In this document: piece by piece, positions 53,703 through 62,645 of the stretch
Position numbering within the stretch: the stretch's first letter is position 1
Layout: each line of letters starts with the position of its first letter
From: Corynebacterium tuberculostearicum SK141
GTDB taxonomy: Bacteria > Actinomycetota > Actinomycetes > Mycobacteriales > Mycobacteriaceae
DNA length: 64,000 nt
Direction: 5' to 3'
Assembly (NCBI RefSeq): GCF_000175635.1
Contig: NZ_ACVP01000012.1
Span: forward strand, 186,001-250,000
Made by a program: the position numbers and the translations under genes
Notes under the pieces: model-generated
The model's input: the letters and a program-made list of their open reading frames with translations, nothing else
The model's database searches: none
Told to the model about the DNA's origin: nothing

Positions 53703-54293
53703 ATGGAGAAATTTATTACGCATACGGGAACGGGCGTGCCCCTGCGCGCTTCCAACGTGGATACTGACCAGATCATCCCCGCGCGCTACTTGAAGTCGGT
53801 CAAGCGTACCGGCTTTTCAGATGGCCTATTTTCAAATTGGCGCTCCGATGACAACTTTGTACTCAACCAGGCGCAATTCAAGGACGGCTCGGTGCTTTTC
53901 GCGGGCAGTGATTTTGGCACCGGCTCCTCCCGTGAGCACGCCGTGTGGGCGTTGAATGAATACGGTTTCCGCGCGGTATTTTCTTCCCGCTTTGCTGATA
54001 TTTTCCGCGGCAACGCTGGAAAATCCGGACTGCTTACTGGATTGATGGAGCAAGAAGATATTGAGCTCATCTGGAAACAGCTGGAAGCAGGAGAAACCCA
54101 GGTCACCGTGGACCTGGAGGCCCGAACGGTCACGGTGGGTGAAAATACCTACCGCTTCGATATTGATGACTACACCCGTTGGAGGTTGATGGAAGGGCTG
54201 GATGACATCGGCGTTACGCTCCGCAACGAGGATGCAATCGCTGCGTACGAATCGCGTCGCCCCAGCTTCAAGCCCGCTGTTCACGCCCAATAG
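53703..54293 (+). CDS. leuD: 3-isopropylmalate dehydratase small subunit
   Basis: A 196-residue swivelling domain partner of Leu[28 protein letters not shown] and the active-site loop [17 protein letters not shown] are typical. It follows leuC by 21 bases with AAAGGC as weak ribosome site. The C-terminus ends FKPAVHAQ, normal length. Confidence 0.97.
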   Translation: MEKFITHTGTGVPLRASNVDTDQIIPARYLKSVKRTGFSDGLFSNWRSDDNFVLNQAQFKDGSVLFAGSDFGTGSSREHAVWALNEYGFRAVFSSRFADIFRGNAGKSGLLTGLMEQEDIELIWKQLEAGETQVTVDLEARTVTVGENTYRFDIDDYTRWRLMEGLDDIGVTLRNEDAIAAYESRRPSFKPAVHAQ

Positions 54294-54479
54294 CAGAAGA
54301 ATCGATGGCGATCGGCGGGCCAGCAGTGCCCCTACAGTCCTGCTACGCGAAGGGGCCGTAGGGGCGCCGTGCGCCCACACGTGAACTTTAAACTTCTGCC
54401 TTGGGGTAAATGGGGGTACAACTCGGTAACGTATAGGTAACAATTGTTTGCTCCAGTTTCCCGCAACGAAGTATCACCC

Positions 54480-54492
54480 TAGCTTTAGACTT
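54480..54492 (+). promoter_or_regulatory. leaderless promoter of the Gln-rich membrane protein gene
   Basis: TAGCTT (54480-54485), seven bases, ATG 54493. The 200-base leuD-54493 gap also holds the stem CCCCTAC/GTAGGGG (about 54330-54364) without a T-run. Confidence 0.45.
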
Positions 54493-55404
54493 ATGAGCAA
54501 TCCCTATTCGAATAATGATTCCTTCAATTCAGGAAACAACGGGGCAGAGTATCCCGGAGCCGGCCATGAGTCTGCATCTCATGGAAATGAGGCGAATGGC
54601 CAGTCTGGCTACGGCCAACAGCACTTTGGGCAACAGCAGTTTGGCCAGCAACAGTATGGACAACAGCAGTACGGCCAGCCCGGATACGCCGGGAGCCCGT
54701 ATCCGGGAGACGATTCCCTTTTTGGTCGTGACGTAGACGCCATTCAGGTAATCGCGGATAGCTTCCGCTACTTCGGCCGCAATTGGGCGGAGTGGATTTT
54801 CGGTCCGCTGGTGCAGATGGTAGTTGTCTTGATCCTCTATTTGCTGATGTTCGCCGTCCTAGCAGGCAGCGGTGCATCCATTGATGCTCTAGCCAATAGC
54901 GGCTCGGGTTCCGATGCCGCGCTTACCGGTGGGCTCATTGCAGTAATGTTCTTAGCCTTTATCGCCATGTTCCTCGTGGTTATTTGGTCAGTTAGCACTT
55001 GGTACAAGGCTGCTAATAAACAGGTGGATACCGGGACGCTGGAGATAAAGGACTTTCTGAGCTTTAAAAATGTCGCCGGTCTCATGGCGGTGAATGTGCT
55101 TTCGTGGCTGGTTATTTCCCTGGGCTTCATTCTCCTGGTTATTCCGGGACTCTTCGCCGCCTTCTTCTTCACTTGGATGCCGGCCGTCAAGGCTGCACGC
55201 CCTGAGCTATCTGTGGGCGAAACCTTTGGGGCTTCCATCGAGGTCGCAAAGAAGAACGTTGGAGTGACCATCTTGGTGCTCGTCCTAATTGCCGTCCTGT
55301 ACGCCGTGCTGAGCTTTACCATCGTCGGCGCTATTTTGTTCCCGGCGCTGAATACACTCATTATGGTTCTCTTTGTCCGCCGCACCCTTGGACTGCGCGG
55401 CTAG
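54493..55404 (+). CDS. membrane protein with Gln/Tyr/Gly-rich head
   Basis: A 303-residue protein. The first 75 residues are low complexity: Asn/Ser first, then five units of the type FGQQQ/YGQQQ and PGYAGSPYPGDD. The rest has five or six transmembrane segments, among them VVVLILYLLMFAVLAGSGA, IAVMFLAFIAMFLVVIW, VLSWLVISLGFILLVIPGLFAAFFF and VTILVLVLIAVLYAVLS. I recognise no function; the membrane part is of the type annotated as glycerophosphodiester phosphodiesterase membrane domain-like. Confidence 0.75.
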   Translation: MSNPYSNNDSFNSGNNGAEYPGAGHESASHGNEANGQSGYGQQHFGQQQFGQQQYGQQQYGQPGYAGSPYPGDDSLFGRDVDAIQVIADSFRYFGRNWAEWIFGPLVQMVVVLILYLLMFAVLAGSGASIDALANSGSGSDAALTGGLIAVMFLAFIAMFLVVIWSVSTWYKAANKQVDTGTLEIKDFLSFKNVAGLMAVNVLSWLVISLGFILLVIPGLFAAFFFTWMPAVKAARPELSVGETFGASIEVAKKNVGVTILVLVLIAVLYAVLSFTIVGAILFPALNTLIMVLFVRRTLGLRG

Positions 55405-55436
55405 AAAGCTGCGCATCGCACAATAGGAGTGCACAG

Positions 55437-55479
55437 AAGGCCCTGCCGGTCCACCGAATCAGGTGGCAGGCAGGGCCTT
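55437..55479. terminator. bidirectional terminator
   Basis: AAGGCCCTGCC and GGCAGGGCCTT form an 11-pair stem between convergent genes. The T-run is weak on both strands. Confidence 0.7.
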
Positions 55480-55507
55480 AGTAGTAGCGTGCGGAAGAGC
55501 CGAGCAG

Positions 55508-56506
55508 CTAGCGCACCGGCAGTGGGCTAGCCAGGTAATCGGCACCGGTGAGCTCGCCATTGTTGAAAGACAAGACCCACACAGAAGCCTTCTTAAACTT
55601 CAGCTTGTCCACCGGCTTTTTCAGGAACTTTGGGGCGAGGTCCTCGATGATGCCAGGAATGGTGGCGCCCTGGCTTACGATGACGGGAACGCCGCCTTCG
55701 TTGACCACGCGGCGGAAAGCTTTCTTGGCTGCTTCTGGGTCGTTCTCCCAGGCCTCATCGCCAAAGTTTTTGTTGATGGAAATGTCCTTGCCCAGTTCGT
55801 CGGCAAGCGGGGCAGCCGTCTGCTGGCAGCGCTGGGGCAGGGCAGAGTAAATGGCGGTGGGCTGGAAGGCACTGAGCATCGGCACCAGCATCTCTGCTTG
55901 GCGGCGGCCCTTTTTATCCAGTGGTCGCAGGTTGTCATCGCCTTGCCAGCTACCGCTTTCATGCGCGCGTGCGTGGCGCACATAGAGCACGCGGGTAGCG
56001 GGCGCGATGCGTAGGCGCTTAGCCGCCTTGGCTACTACCGCGGTATCAACGTCGTAGGACAGGAGGTCTTGCGCCTCGTCGATGGGCAGCCACCGTAGCT
56101 CATCGGTTTCACTATTGGCGGAATAGGTTCCGCCCAGGTACTTGGCCACCCAGTAGTAGACCACCTTAGTGCGGCCTTGGACTGGGTACGTTACCTTGCC
56201 GATGAGCTTGCCCAGGCGCACGCTAAAGCCGGTTTCCTCCAGGATTTCCCGGGCTGCGGTCGTGGGCAGTGATTCGCCGGGATCGACCTTGCCCTTGGGC
56301 AGGGACCAATCATCGTAATGGGGACGGTGGATGAGTGCGATTTCCGGGTCCTGCGGGGACCCGCGCCAGATTACGGCGCCGGCGGCAAGGGTTGTGCGGT
56401 GGAATTCCTTGGCGGGGTCCACCGGGATTTCCTGATGGCGGCCGGAAATAAACTCCTCGTGCTGCTGATCCTTGTCGGTTTCGTGCATCTTTTTAATATT
56501 GGGCAT
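55508..56506 (-). CDS. Nudix hydrolase fused to histidine phosphatase (MutT1 type)
   Basis: A 332-residue fusion. The Nudix box GKVDPGESLPTTAAREILEETGFSV lies at about residues 75-99, preceded by IHRPHYDDWSLPKG. The second half starts VLYVRHARAHESGSW (phosphatase RHG motif, here RHA) and continues as a phosphoglycerate mutase-like domain with TAIYSALPQRCQQTAAPL. Mycobacterial MutT1 of this design removes oxidised nucleotides and diadenosine polyphosphates. ATG 56506 is preceded by GGAGG nine bases upstream, which decides the start. Confidence 0.9.
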   Translation of the reverse strand: MPNIKKMHETDKDQQHEEFISGRHQEIPVDPAKEFHRTTLAAGAVIWRGSPQDPEIALIHRPHYDDWSLPKGKVDPGESLPTTAAREILEETGFSVRLGKLIGKVTYPVQGRTKVVYYWVAKYLGGTYSANSETDELRWLPIDEAQDLLSYDVDTAVVAKAAKRLRIAPATRVLYVRHARAHESGSWQGDDNLRPLDKKGRRQAEMLVPMLSAFQPTAIYSALPQRCQQTAAPLADELGKDISINKNFGDEAWENDPEAAKKAFRRVVNEGGVPVIVSQGATIPGIIEDLAPKFLKKPVDKLKFKKASVWVLSFNNGELTGADYLASPLPVR

Positions 56507-56667
56507 CGTCTGCCTCCACGGGGCCTTTCCACAGTAATTGGGTTTATAAGAACAACGTCTAAGGGCCCATTGTCCCACGGGTTAGGCGCGTTATGCATCC
56601 TCGCCCCACGGTGAACGGGCATGCTTTAAGGTTGGGGTTATAGATTCGCACATTTGGAGGAAACACC

Positions 56668-57666
56668 ATGGTTAACGTTGCTGTGATGGGTGCTGGTTCT
56701 TGGGGAACTACCTTGGCTAAGGTCTTTGCGGATGCCGGAAATGATGTCCGCCTGTGGGCGCGCCGCGCGGAATTGGCGCAGGCCATCAACGAGACCCACA
56801 CCAATCCGGACTATTTGCCGGATACCCGCCTGCCGGCCGCGGTGCGGGCCACCCATGATGATGTCGAAGCGCTGGCGCTTGCCGACGTCGTCGTGTTCGG
56901 CGTTCCCTCCCAAACCTTGCGCGCCAACGTGGAAAAGTGGGCGCCGCACCTGCCAGAGGACGCGACCCTGGTGTCTATTTCTAAAGGCGTAGAGACTGCC
57001 ACGCTCAAGCGCATGAGCGAGGTCATTATGGATGCGGCGGGCGTGCCAGCAGACCGCGTGGCGGTACTGTCTGGCCCGAACTTGGCCAAGGAGATCGCTG
57101 CCGGCCAAGTGGCCGCCACGGTGATTGCCTGCTCCGATGAAGACCGCGCTCAGCGCGTGCAGGCTGCGGTCGCCGCGCCGTACCTGCGGCCCTACACCAA
57201 TACCGATGTCATCGGCGCGGAAATCGGTGGCGCCTGCAAGAATGTCATCGCCTTGGCCTGTGGTATCGCCTCCGGCAAGGGGCTGGGCAATAACACCATG
57301 GCCACCATCATCACCCGCGGTCTGGCGGAGATTACCCGCCTGGGCGTGGAGCTGGGGGCGGATCCATTTACCTTTTCCGGCCTGGCAGGCATGGGCGACT
57401 TGGTGGCAACGTGCACCTCGACATTGTCGCGCAACCGCACCTTTGGCTACCGCCTGGGCCAAGGTGGCACGATTGAAGAGGCCAAGGCAGCCACCAATGG
57501 CCAGGTCGCGGAGGGCGTCTACTCCTGTGACTCCATCTATCGCCTCGCCCAGCAGGCCGGGGTAGAGATGCCTATCACGCACGCCGTTTATGGCGTGTGC
57601 TACGAGGGCGTGGCGGTAGAAGATATGATCATCGCTTTGATGGGTCGGTCCAAGAAGTCGGAGTAG
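56668..57666 (+). CDS. gpsA: glycerol-3-phosphate dehydrogenase [NAD(P)+]
   Basis: A 332-residue enzyme that makes sn-glycerol 3-phosphate for phospholipids. [19 protein letters not shown] is the cofactor fold, SKGVET and [21 protein letters not shown] the substrate area, [23 protein letters not shown] and [18 protein letters not shown] the C-terminal domain with catalytic Lys. GGAGG precedes ATG 56668. Confidence 0.97.
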   Translation: MVNVAVMGAGSWGTTLAKVFADAGNDVRLWARRAELAQAINETHTNPDYLPDTRLPAAVRATHDDVEALALADVVVFGVPSQTLRANVEKWAPHLPEDATLVSISKGVETATLKRMSEVIMDAAGVPADRVAVLSGPNLAKEIAAGQVAATVIACSDEDRAQRVQAAVAAPYLRPYTNTDVIGAEIGGACKNVIALACGIASGKGLGNNTMATIITRGLAEITRLGVELGADPFTFSGLAGMGDLVATCTSTLSRNRTFGYRLGQGGTIEEAKAATNGQVAEGVYSCDSIYRLAQQAGVEMPITHAVYGVCYEGVAVEDMIIALMGRSKKSE

Positions 57667-57688
57667 GTCGAGGGTAAAATCTGCGGGC

Positions 57689-58750
57689 ATGACTGAAAAG
57701 ACCCGCGTGGCCGTCATCTATGGCGGCCGTAGCACCGAGCACTCCGTATCCTGCGTATCCGCAGGTGCGATCATGAACCACCTCGACCCAGAGAAATTCG
57801 AGGTGGTGCCCATCGGCATTACCCGTGAGGGCACGTGGACGCCTGGCACCACGGAGGGCTTAGAAATTGTCGATGGTGTCATGCCGGAGGTCAACCCAGG
57901 TGCGGAGCTGACCCTTTCTCTTGATCCCAATGCCAGGGGACAGTTCCACAACGTCACCGACGGCACGCTCTTCGCAGAGGTCGACGTGGTATTTCCCATT
58001 CTGCACGGCCCCTTTGGTGAGGACGGCACTATCCAAGGCCTCTTTGAGCTTTCCGGCTTGCCCTATGTAGGCCCAGGGGTATTGGCTTCCTCGGTGGGTA
58101 TGGATAAGGAATTTACCAAGAAGGTGCTGGCGGCAGCAGACCTGCCCGTAGCGCCCGAGGTCATCCTCAAAGGCCGCACCGAGCTAAGCGAGGACGAAAA
58201 GCAGCGATTAGGCCTGCCCGTCTTTGTAAAGCCCGCCCGGGGCGGATCATCGATCGGCGTATCCAAGGTCAATAGCTGGGAGGAGTTCCCCGCAGCCGTC
58301 GACTTGGCGTTAGAAGATGATGAAAAGATCCTGGTGGAGCCAGAAATCGTAGGCCAAGAGGTAGAAATCGGTGTACTCCACTACGCCGATGGCACCTTGC
58401 TGGCCTCCGTCCCGGCGCTGCTCGCCGGTATCGATGATTCCGACGAGGGCTTTTATGGCTTCGACACCAAGTACCTCGACAATGTGGTCACCGCCGAAAT
58501 CCCTGCGCCGTTCGCACCCGAGCTGACCGAAAAGCTACGCGACATGGCAATCCGCGCCTTCGAGGCCCTCAACTGTGAGGGCTTGTCTAGGGTCGACTTC
58601 TTCGTCACCGAGGAATCTGTGTACATCAACGAGATCAATACCCTGCCGGGCTTTACCCCGATCTCCATGTACCCGCAGGTGCTCGCGGCCTCGGGCGTTG
58701 AGTACCCGGCGCTGCTCGAGGCGCTTATCGAGCAGGCCCTAGCCAAGTAG
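57689..58750 (+). CDS. ddl: D-alanine-D-alanine ligase
   Basis: A 353-residue ATP-grasp enzyme that makes the D-Ala dipeptide of peptidoglycan. VIYGGRSTEHSVSCVSAGAI opens the N-domain, ILHGPFGEDGTIQGLFELSGLPYVGPGVLASSVGMDK is the substrate loop, KPARGGSSIGVSKV the ATP loop, and EINTLPGFTPISMYPQ holds the metal ligands. It follows gpsA by 22 bases; TAAAAT eight bases before the ATG suggests an extra promoter. Confidence 0.97.
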   Translation: MTEKTRVAVIYGGRSTEHSVSCVSAGAIMNHLDPEKFEVVPIGITREGTWTPGTTEGLEIVDGVMPEVNPGAELTLSLDPNARGQFHNVTDGTLFAEVDVVFPILHGPFGEDGTIQGLFELSGLPYVGPGVLASSVGMDKEFTKKVLAAADLPVAPEVILKGRTELSEDEKQRLGLPVFVKPARGGSSIGVSKVNSWEEFPAAVDLALEDDEKILVEPEIVGQEVEIGVLHYADGTLLASVPALLAGIDDSDEGFYGFDTKYLDNVVTAEIPAPFAPELTEKLRDMAIRAFEALNCEGLSRVDFFVTEESVYINEINTLPGFTPISMYPQVLAASGVEYPALLEALIEQALAK

Positions 58751-58763
58751 GCCCAAGCGCTGC

Positions 58764-59663
58764 TTATTTTTCGGCCGTGTGCTCTGCGAGCACATCGCCA
58801 ATTTCCACCAGTGCCGCCTGCGCGGCATCTTGTGGGGCGTGTAGCGCAAGGTAGTCCTCGCGGCCGAGGGCAAACCACGTGCCCGCGGTCGTGCCATGGG
58901 CCAAGGTGGTGTCCTCGAACCACGGAATATCGTTGACCTGTTGGAGCTTGACTCCGGCGCGATAGTTCTCCGGCTTGGCTACGCCGCATCGCGCAACGAT
59001 GTCTTCGCGGCCTTCGGCACTCCATACATAGGTATTCTTATCCTCAACCTCGCGGCGGCTGTATCCCTCAGCCACCGAATCGGGCAGGGCCTTGTCTACT
59101 TCTGCGCACATCTGGTCATTCCCCGCCTTGAGAGCCTTAAGTGGCGCCTCGTGGGCAGTGGCAGGCTTTTCTTCGAGGGAAGAGAGGGCGTCGTTCAGCT
59201 CGCCCGGCTCTGCGTCAGTGGAGGCAGTGACCGCGACAACGGGGAAGCGCTGCGGCGCATACCAAGTGGTGAGGTTGGAGCCGGGGGTGGCATCGCGCAC
59301 CTGGAACCACTGTTCGCCTTCTACGTCCTGGGTCTGGGAGTACTCGGTGTACTGGAAAGGCATATCTACGCCACAGCGCACGGTGACCTTATCCTCTGAG
59401 GTAGTGGCCCAGGCCGCGACGCCCGAAGGCACGGGCTCGGCAATATCGGCACGTGGCCTATCCATGACCTGATCCGGAAGGGCGTCGATAAAGCTGCGGC
59501 AGGCTTGCGAGTCTGCCTCCTTAGACTCCACGGGGGAGACCGCCACTGGTGCTTTGGCGACGTTATTGAATACGTATTTTGCGCCGAAAAGGACCGCCAG
59601 AACCATCACTATGGACAACCCAAGTGAAATGAAGATCGCGGTGCGGTTAAATTGGGATGTCAT
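58764..59663 (-). CDS. DUF3515 protein with internal duplication
   Basis: A 299-residue protein with one N-terminal transmembrane segment (TAIFISLGLSIVMVLAVLFGA) and an outside part made of two similar halves. Each has a CxxF/CAEVDKALP-type start (ACRSFIDALPDQV; MCAEVDKALPDSV), TVRCGVDMPFQY or VARCGVAKPENY, and WFQ/WFE segments. This is the DUF3515 pattern, here twice, with two conserved Cys per half. Function unknown; the gene is usual between ddl and thiL in corynebacteria. It is convergent with ddl. Confidence 0.85.
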   Translation of the reverse strand: MTSQFNRTAIFISLGLSIVMVLAVLFGAKYVFNNVAKAPVAVSPVESKEADSQACRSFIDALPDQVMDRPRADIAEPVPSGVAAWATTSEDKVTVRCGVDMPFQYTEYSQTQDVEGEQWFQVRDATPGSNLTTWYAPQRFPVVAVTASTDAEPGELNDALSSLEEKPATAHEAPLKALKAGNDQMCAEVDKALPDSVAEGYSRREVEDKNTYVWSAEGREDIVARCGVAKPENYRAGVKLQQVNDIPWFEDTTLAHGTTAGTWFALGREDYLALHAPQDAAQAALVEIGDVLAEHTAEK

Positions 59664-59691
59664 AAGGGCTCATAGTATCGAAAGGAAGCTG

Positions 59692-60648
59692 GTGAACTTA
59701 ACTCAGACTCTCGCAGATGTGGGAGAACGCGCCGCCATCCGGGAAATTACCTCCGTGGCCTCCAGTAGGCTCAATGGAGACGATGCCGCGGTACTGCCCA
59801 GCGCGCCGCCGAATTCCCGCACCGTGGCGGCCACTGATTTGATGGTGGAGGGACGTCATTTCCTGCGCGAGTGGTCTACCCCGCGCGAGATTGGCAAGAA
59901 GGCCATCTTGCGCAATTTTGCCGATGTGGAAGCTATGGGTGCCCGTCCGGTTGCTGCCCTGCTTGCAATCGCCGCGCCAGGCGATACCCCGGTGCCCTTC
60001 GTACGTGGCATTGCCGAGGGAATTGCGGAACATAGCTCCTTCTATAACGCCGAGTTGGTAGGCGGCGACCTCACGAAGTCTGATCTCTTGGTCATCAATA
60101 TCACGGCCGTAGGCTTCCTGGGCGGCAGCCTTCCCGCCTTGACTTTGGACGGGGCGCGGGCCGGCCAGCAGGTGGTAGCGCACGGCAAGATCGGCCACTC
60201 GGCCGCCGGCTTGGCCTTGTTGGAGCGCTTCGGCCGGAACCTTCCTGCAGGGCATGAGCACCTGCAGCCGCTTATCGACGCCCACTGTGCCCCCTGGCTC
60301 AACCCCGGCCGTGGCGTCATCGCCCGCGCCGCCGGGGTCACCGCCATGACCGATAACTCAGACGGTTTGATTCAAGACTGCACGACGATGGCCGAGCATT
60401 CCTGCGTGCACATGGACTTGGATCCGCAGGCCTTGCAACCGGAAGAATTGCTGTGCCAAGCCGCGGATCTACTCGACTGCGACCCGTGGGAATGGGTACT
60501 CAGCGGCGGCGAAGACCACACCCTCATCGGCACGACGGCAAAGGACGCCCCCTCCGGATTCCGAAAGATTGGCACCGTAACCCGCGGCTGCGGGGTTACG
60601 CTGGGAGGCACGACACCGAGCTATCAGAAAGGCTGGTTGAGCTTTTAA
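59692..60648 (+). CDS. thiL: thiamine-monophosphate kinase
   Basis: A 318-residue kinase for the last step of thiamine diphosphate synthesis. The PurM-like fold shows [54 protein letters not shown] and [22 protein letters not shown] is near the end. The GTG at 59692 is chosen because AAAGGAAG stands five bases in front; the frame is open to 59554 but would then overlap the divergent gene. Confidence 0.92.
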   Translation: MNLTQTLADVGERAAIREITSVASSRLNGDDAAVLPSAPPNSRTVAATDLMVEGRHFLREWSTPREIGKKAILRNFADVEAMGARPVAALLAIAAPGDTPVPFVRGIAEGIAEHSSFYNAELVGGDLTKSDLLVINITAVGFLGGSLPALTLDGARAGQQVVAHGKIGHSAAGLALLERFGRNLPAGHEHLQPLIDAHCAPWLNPGRGVIARAAGVTAMTDNSDGLIQDCTTMAEHSCVHMDLDPQALQPEELLCQAADLLDCDPWEWVLSGGEDHTLIGTTAKDAPSGFRKIGTVTRGCGVTLGGTTPSYQKGWLSF

Positions 60649-60650
60649 CC

Positions 60651-61289
60651 ATGCACCCCACCTACCACCCCTCTTGGGAGCCGATGCTGGCACCGGTAGT
60701 TGAAAAGCAATGGCCACAGATTTCTCACGCTCTTGAGGGGCAGGACTATTTGCCCCCGGCTGAGGATGTCTGCCGTGCGTTGCAGATGCCGCTGGATGAG
60801 GTCCGCGTGCTCATTGTGGGCCAAGACCCTTATCCCACCCCAGGACACGCCATGGGCATGGCCTTCTCCACTCGCCCGGGTGTGAAACCGCCGCGTTCCT
60901 TGGTCAATATTTACCGCGAGCTGCACGATGATCTGGGTATCGACGGCCGGGAAGACGGGGACCTGAGCGCCTGGGCGGACCAGGGAGTGCTGTTGCTTAA
61001 CAGGGTGCTTACCGTAGCCCCAGGCCAGGCTGGATCGCACCGCCGCATCGGCTGGGAAGAGATTACCGAGGCTGCCATTCGCGCGCTCAACCGCAGCCCC
61101 ATGGTCGCGATTCTCTGGGGCCGGGATGCGCAAGCATGTGAGCGCTTTCTTCCCGACGTCCCCTGTATCAAGTCCCCACATCCCTCGCCGCTATCTGCCA
61201 GCCGCGGCTTCTTTGGTTCCCAGCCCTTTTCCCGGGCAAACGCCCTTTTGCGGGACCAAGGCGCACAGGAAATAGACTGGCGCTTGTAA
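60651..61289 (+). CDS. ung: uracil-DNA glycosylase
   Basis: A 212-residue family 1 repair enzyme that removes uracil from DNA. The water-activating loop [27 protein letters not shown] and the Leu loop [17 protein letters not shown] are present. It starts two bases after thiL and overlaps nothing; its stop is ten bases before the next gene. Slightly shorter than the usual 220-230 residues at the N-terminus. Confidence 0.96.
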   Translation: MHPTYHPSWEPMLAPVVEKQWPQISHALEGQDYLPPAEDVCRALQMPLDEVRVLIVGQDPYPTPGHAMGMAFSTRPGVKPPRSLVNIYRELHDDLGIDGREDGDLSAWADQGVLLLNRVLTVAPGQAGSHRRIGWEEITEAAIRALNRSPMVAILWGRDAQACERFLPDVPCIKSPHPSPLSASRGFFGSQPFSRANALLRDQGAQEIDWRL

Positions 61290-61299
61290 ACTGTTGCGC
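61287..61299 (+). promoter_or_regulatory. leaderless promoter of the DAK2 gene
   Basis: TAAACT (61287-61292) overlaps the ung stop and is followed after seven bases by ATG 61300. Confidence 0.5.
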
Positions 61300-62643
61300 A
61301 TGTCCTACCCCAGCACGCTGGATTCCCACGGAATGCGCAATTGGGCCACCCGCGCCGTGGGGGAACTAGCCCATCGCCGCGATGAGATCAACGCGCTCAA
61401 TGTTTTTCCTGTACCGGATTCCGATACGGGCTCGAATATGGCGCACACCATGGAGGCAGCGGTTGCGGAGCTCGACAACGGTGGCGATGTCGCCGATTCA
61501 CTCGCGCTCGGGGCGGTGCGTGGTGCCCGCGGAAACTCGGGAATGGTGTTGTCGCAGGTTCTGCGCGGCGTGGCCGAGTCAACGGTGGACTCAGTTATCG
61601 ACGGTGTCGTCTTTGTCCGTTCCCTCAAGCAGGCCGTGGAGCTGGTGGACCGGGCTATCGCCGAGCCGGTGGAAGGAACAGTTATTACGGTTTTGAAGGC
61701 AGCAGCCGAGGCTGCCGACGACGCTCAAGCGCAGTCAGGCGCAACCTTGCACAGTATTGTCAGCGCCGCAATCACTGCCGCGCGAATGGCCCTCGAGCGC
61801 ACTCCTTCGCAATTACCAGCCCTGCGCGAGGCAGGAGTGGTGGATGCTGGCGGCGCCGGCCTCGTCATCCTTTTAGAGTCTCTCCTCGCAGAAATTGAAG
61901 GCTCGGCCGGACACACAGGCCTGCCTGAACCGGAGCCGGAAACTGAACTGGAAGTTGTCTTTTTCTTTGCGGGAGATATAGACACGCTCCAGGCAGCAAT
62001 CGAACCGTTGGGAGACAGCCTCGTTATCGCTCGGGCCACCGAGGACAGCGCTAATGTACATATCCACTCCCGGCAGGCAGGCAAAGTCATTGAAACCGCC
62101 TTTGGTACAGGAAAGGTAACCAACCTCCACCTGGAGGTGTTGCCTCCTCACACCGAACCTGCCTCCGAAGAGCCGATTTCTCGTAGAGTGTTTGCCGCTG
62201 CACCAGCCGGGCCCATCAGCGATCTTCTGGCATCTGCGGGGGTTAGCGTTGTGTCTCCGGATGATCCCATTGCGGCTAAAGACGAGGACATCGTTCTTGC
62301 TACCGGCGTGAGTTCGCAGACCGCTGCTGGGCGAGTAGTGCCCGCGCAATCTCTGGCTGCAGCCTTAGCCGCGATCTCCGTCTATGAACCGGATAACCCA
62401 GATACTGGTGCCGTCGTTGCTGCCATGCGTGATGCTGCCAAGTCCATGCGGGTGGCTTACCCGAGCCAGGAAACCCCGCAATCAATCATTGCCACTTGCC
62501 GCGATCTCTTAGCAGAAGGCGGTGAGCAGATCACAGTCTTAAGCGCCCTTGACCTAGACCAGGAGGACCTAGCTCAACAGCTTCGCGTGGACGTTATGGC
62601 ACTGAAAGTACCGGATATCGCAACCGAAATCGGAGTGGAATAG
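61300..62643 (+). CDS. DAK2-domain protein (fatty acid kinase FakA-like)
   Basis: A 447-residue protein. The N-terminal DAK2 kinase domain is clear: NALNVFPVPDSDTGSNMAHTME (near 35) with the Asp residues that bind Mg-ATP, and VRGARGNSGMVLSQVLRG. The C-terminal half belongs to the FakA/YloV middle and C-domains (VVFFFAGDIDTLQ, HIHSRQAGKVIE). FakA phosphorylates fatty acids bound to FakB; that role is not proven in actinobacteria. The usual neighbour recG follows two bases later. Confidence 0.85.
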   Translation: MSYPSTLDSHGMRNWATRAVGELAHRRDEINALNVFPVPDSDTGSNMAHTMEAAVAELDNGGDVADSLALGAVRGARGNSGMVLSQVLRGVAESTVDSVIDGVVFVRSLKQAVELVDRAIAEPVEGTVITVLKAAAEAADDAQAQSGATLHSIVSAAITAARMALERTPSQLPALREAGVVDAGGAGLVILLESLLAEIEGSAGHTGLPEPEPETELEVVFFFAGDIDTLQAAIEPLGDSLVIARATEDSANVHIHSRQAGKVIETAFGTGKVTNLHLEVLPPHTEPASEEPISRRVFAAAPAGPISDLLASAGVSVVSPDDPIAAKDEDIVLATGVSSQTAAGRVVPAQSLAAALAAISVYEPDNPDTGAVVAAMRDAAKSMRVAYPSQETPQSIIATCRDLLAEGGEQITVLSALDLDQEDLAQQLRVDVMALKVPDIATEIGVE

Positions 62644-62645
62644 CA

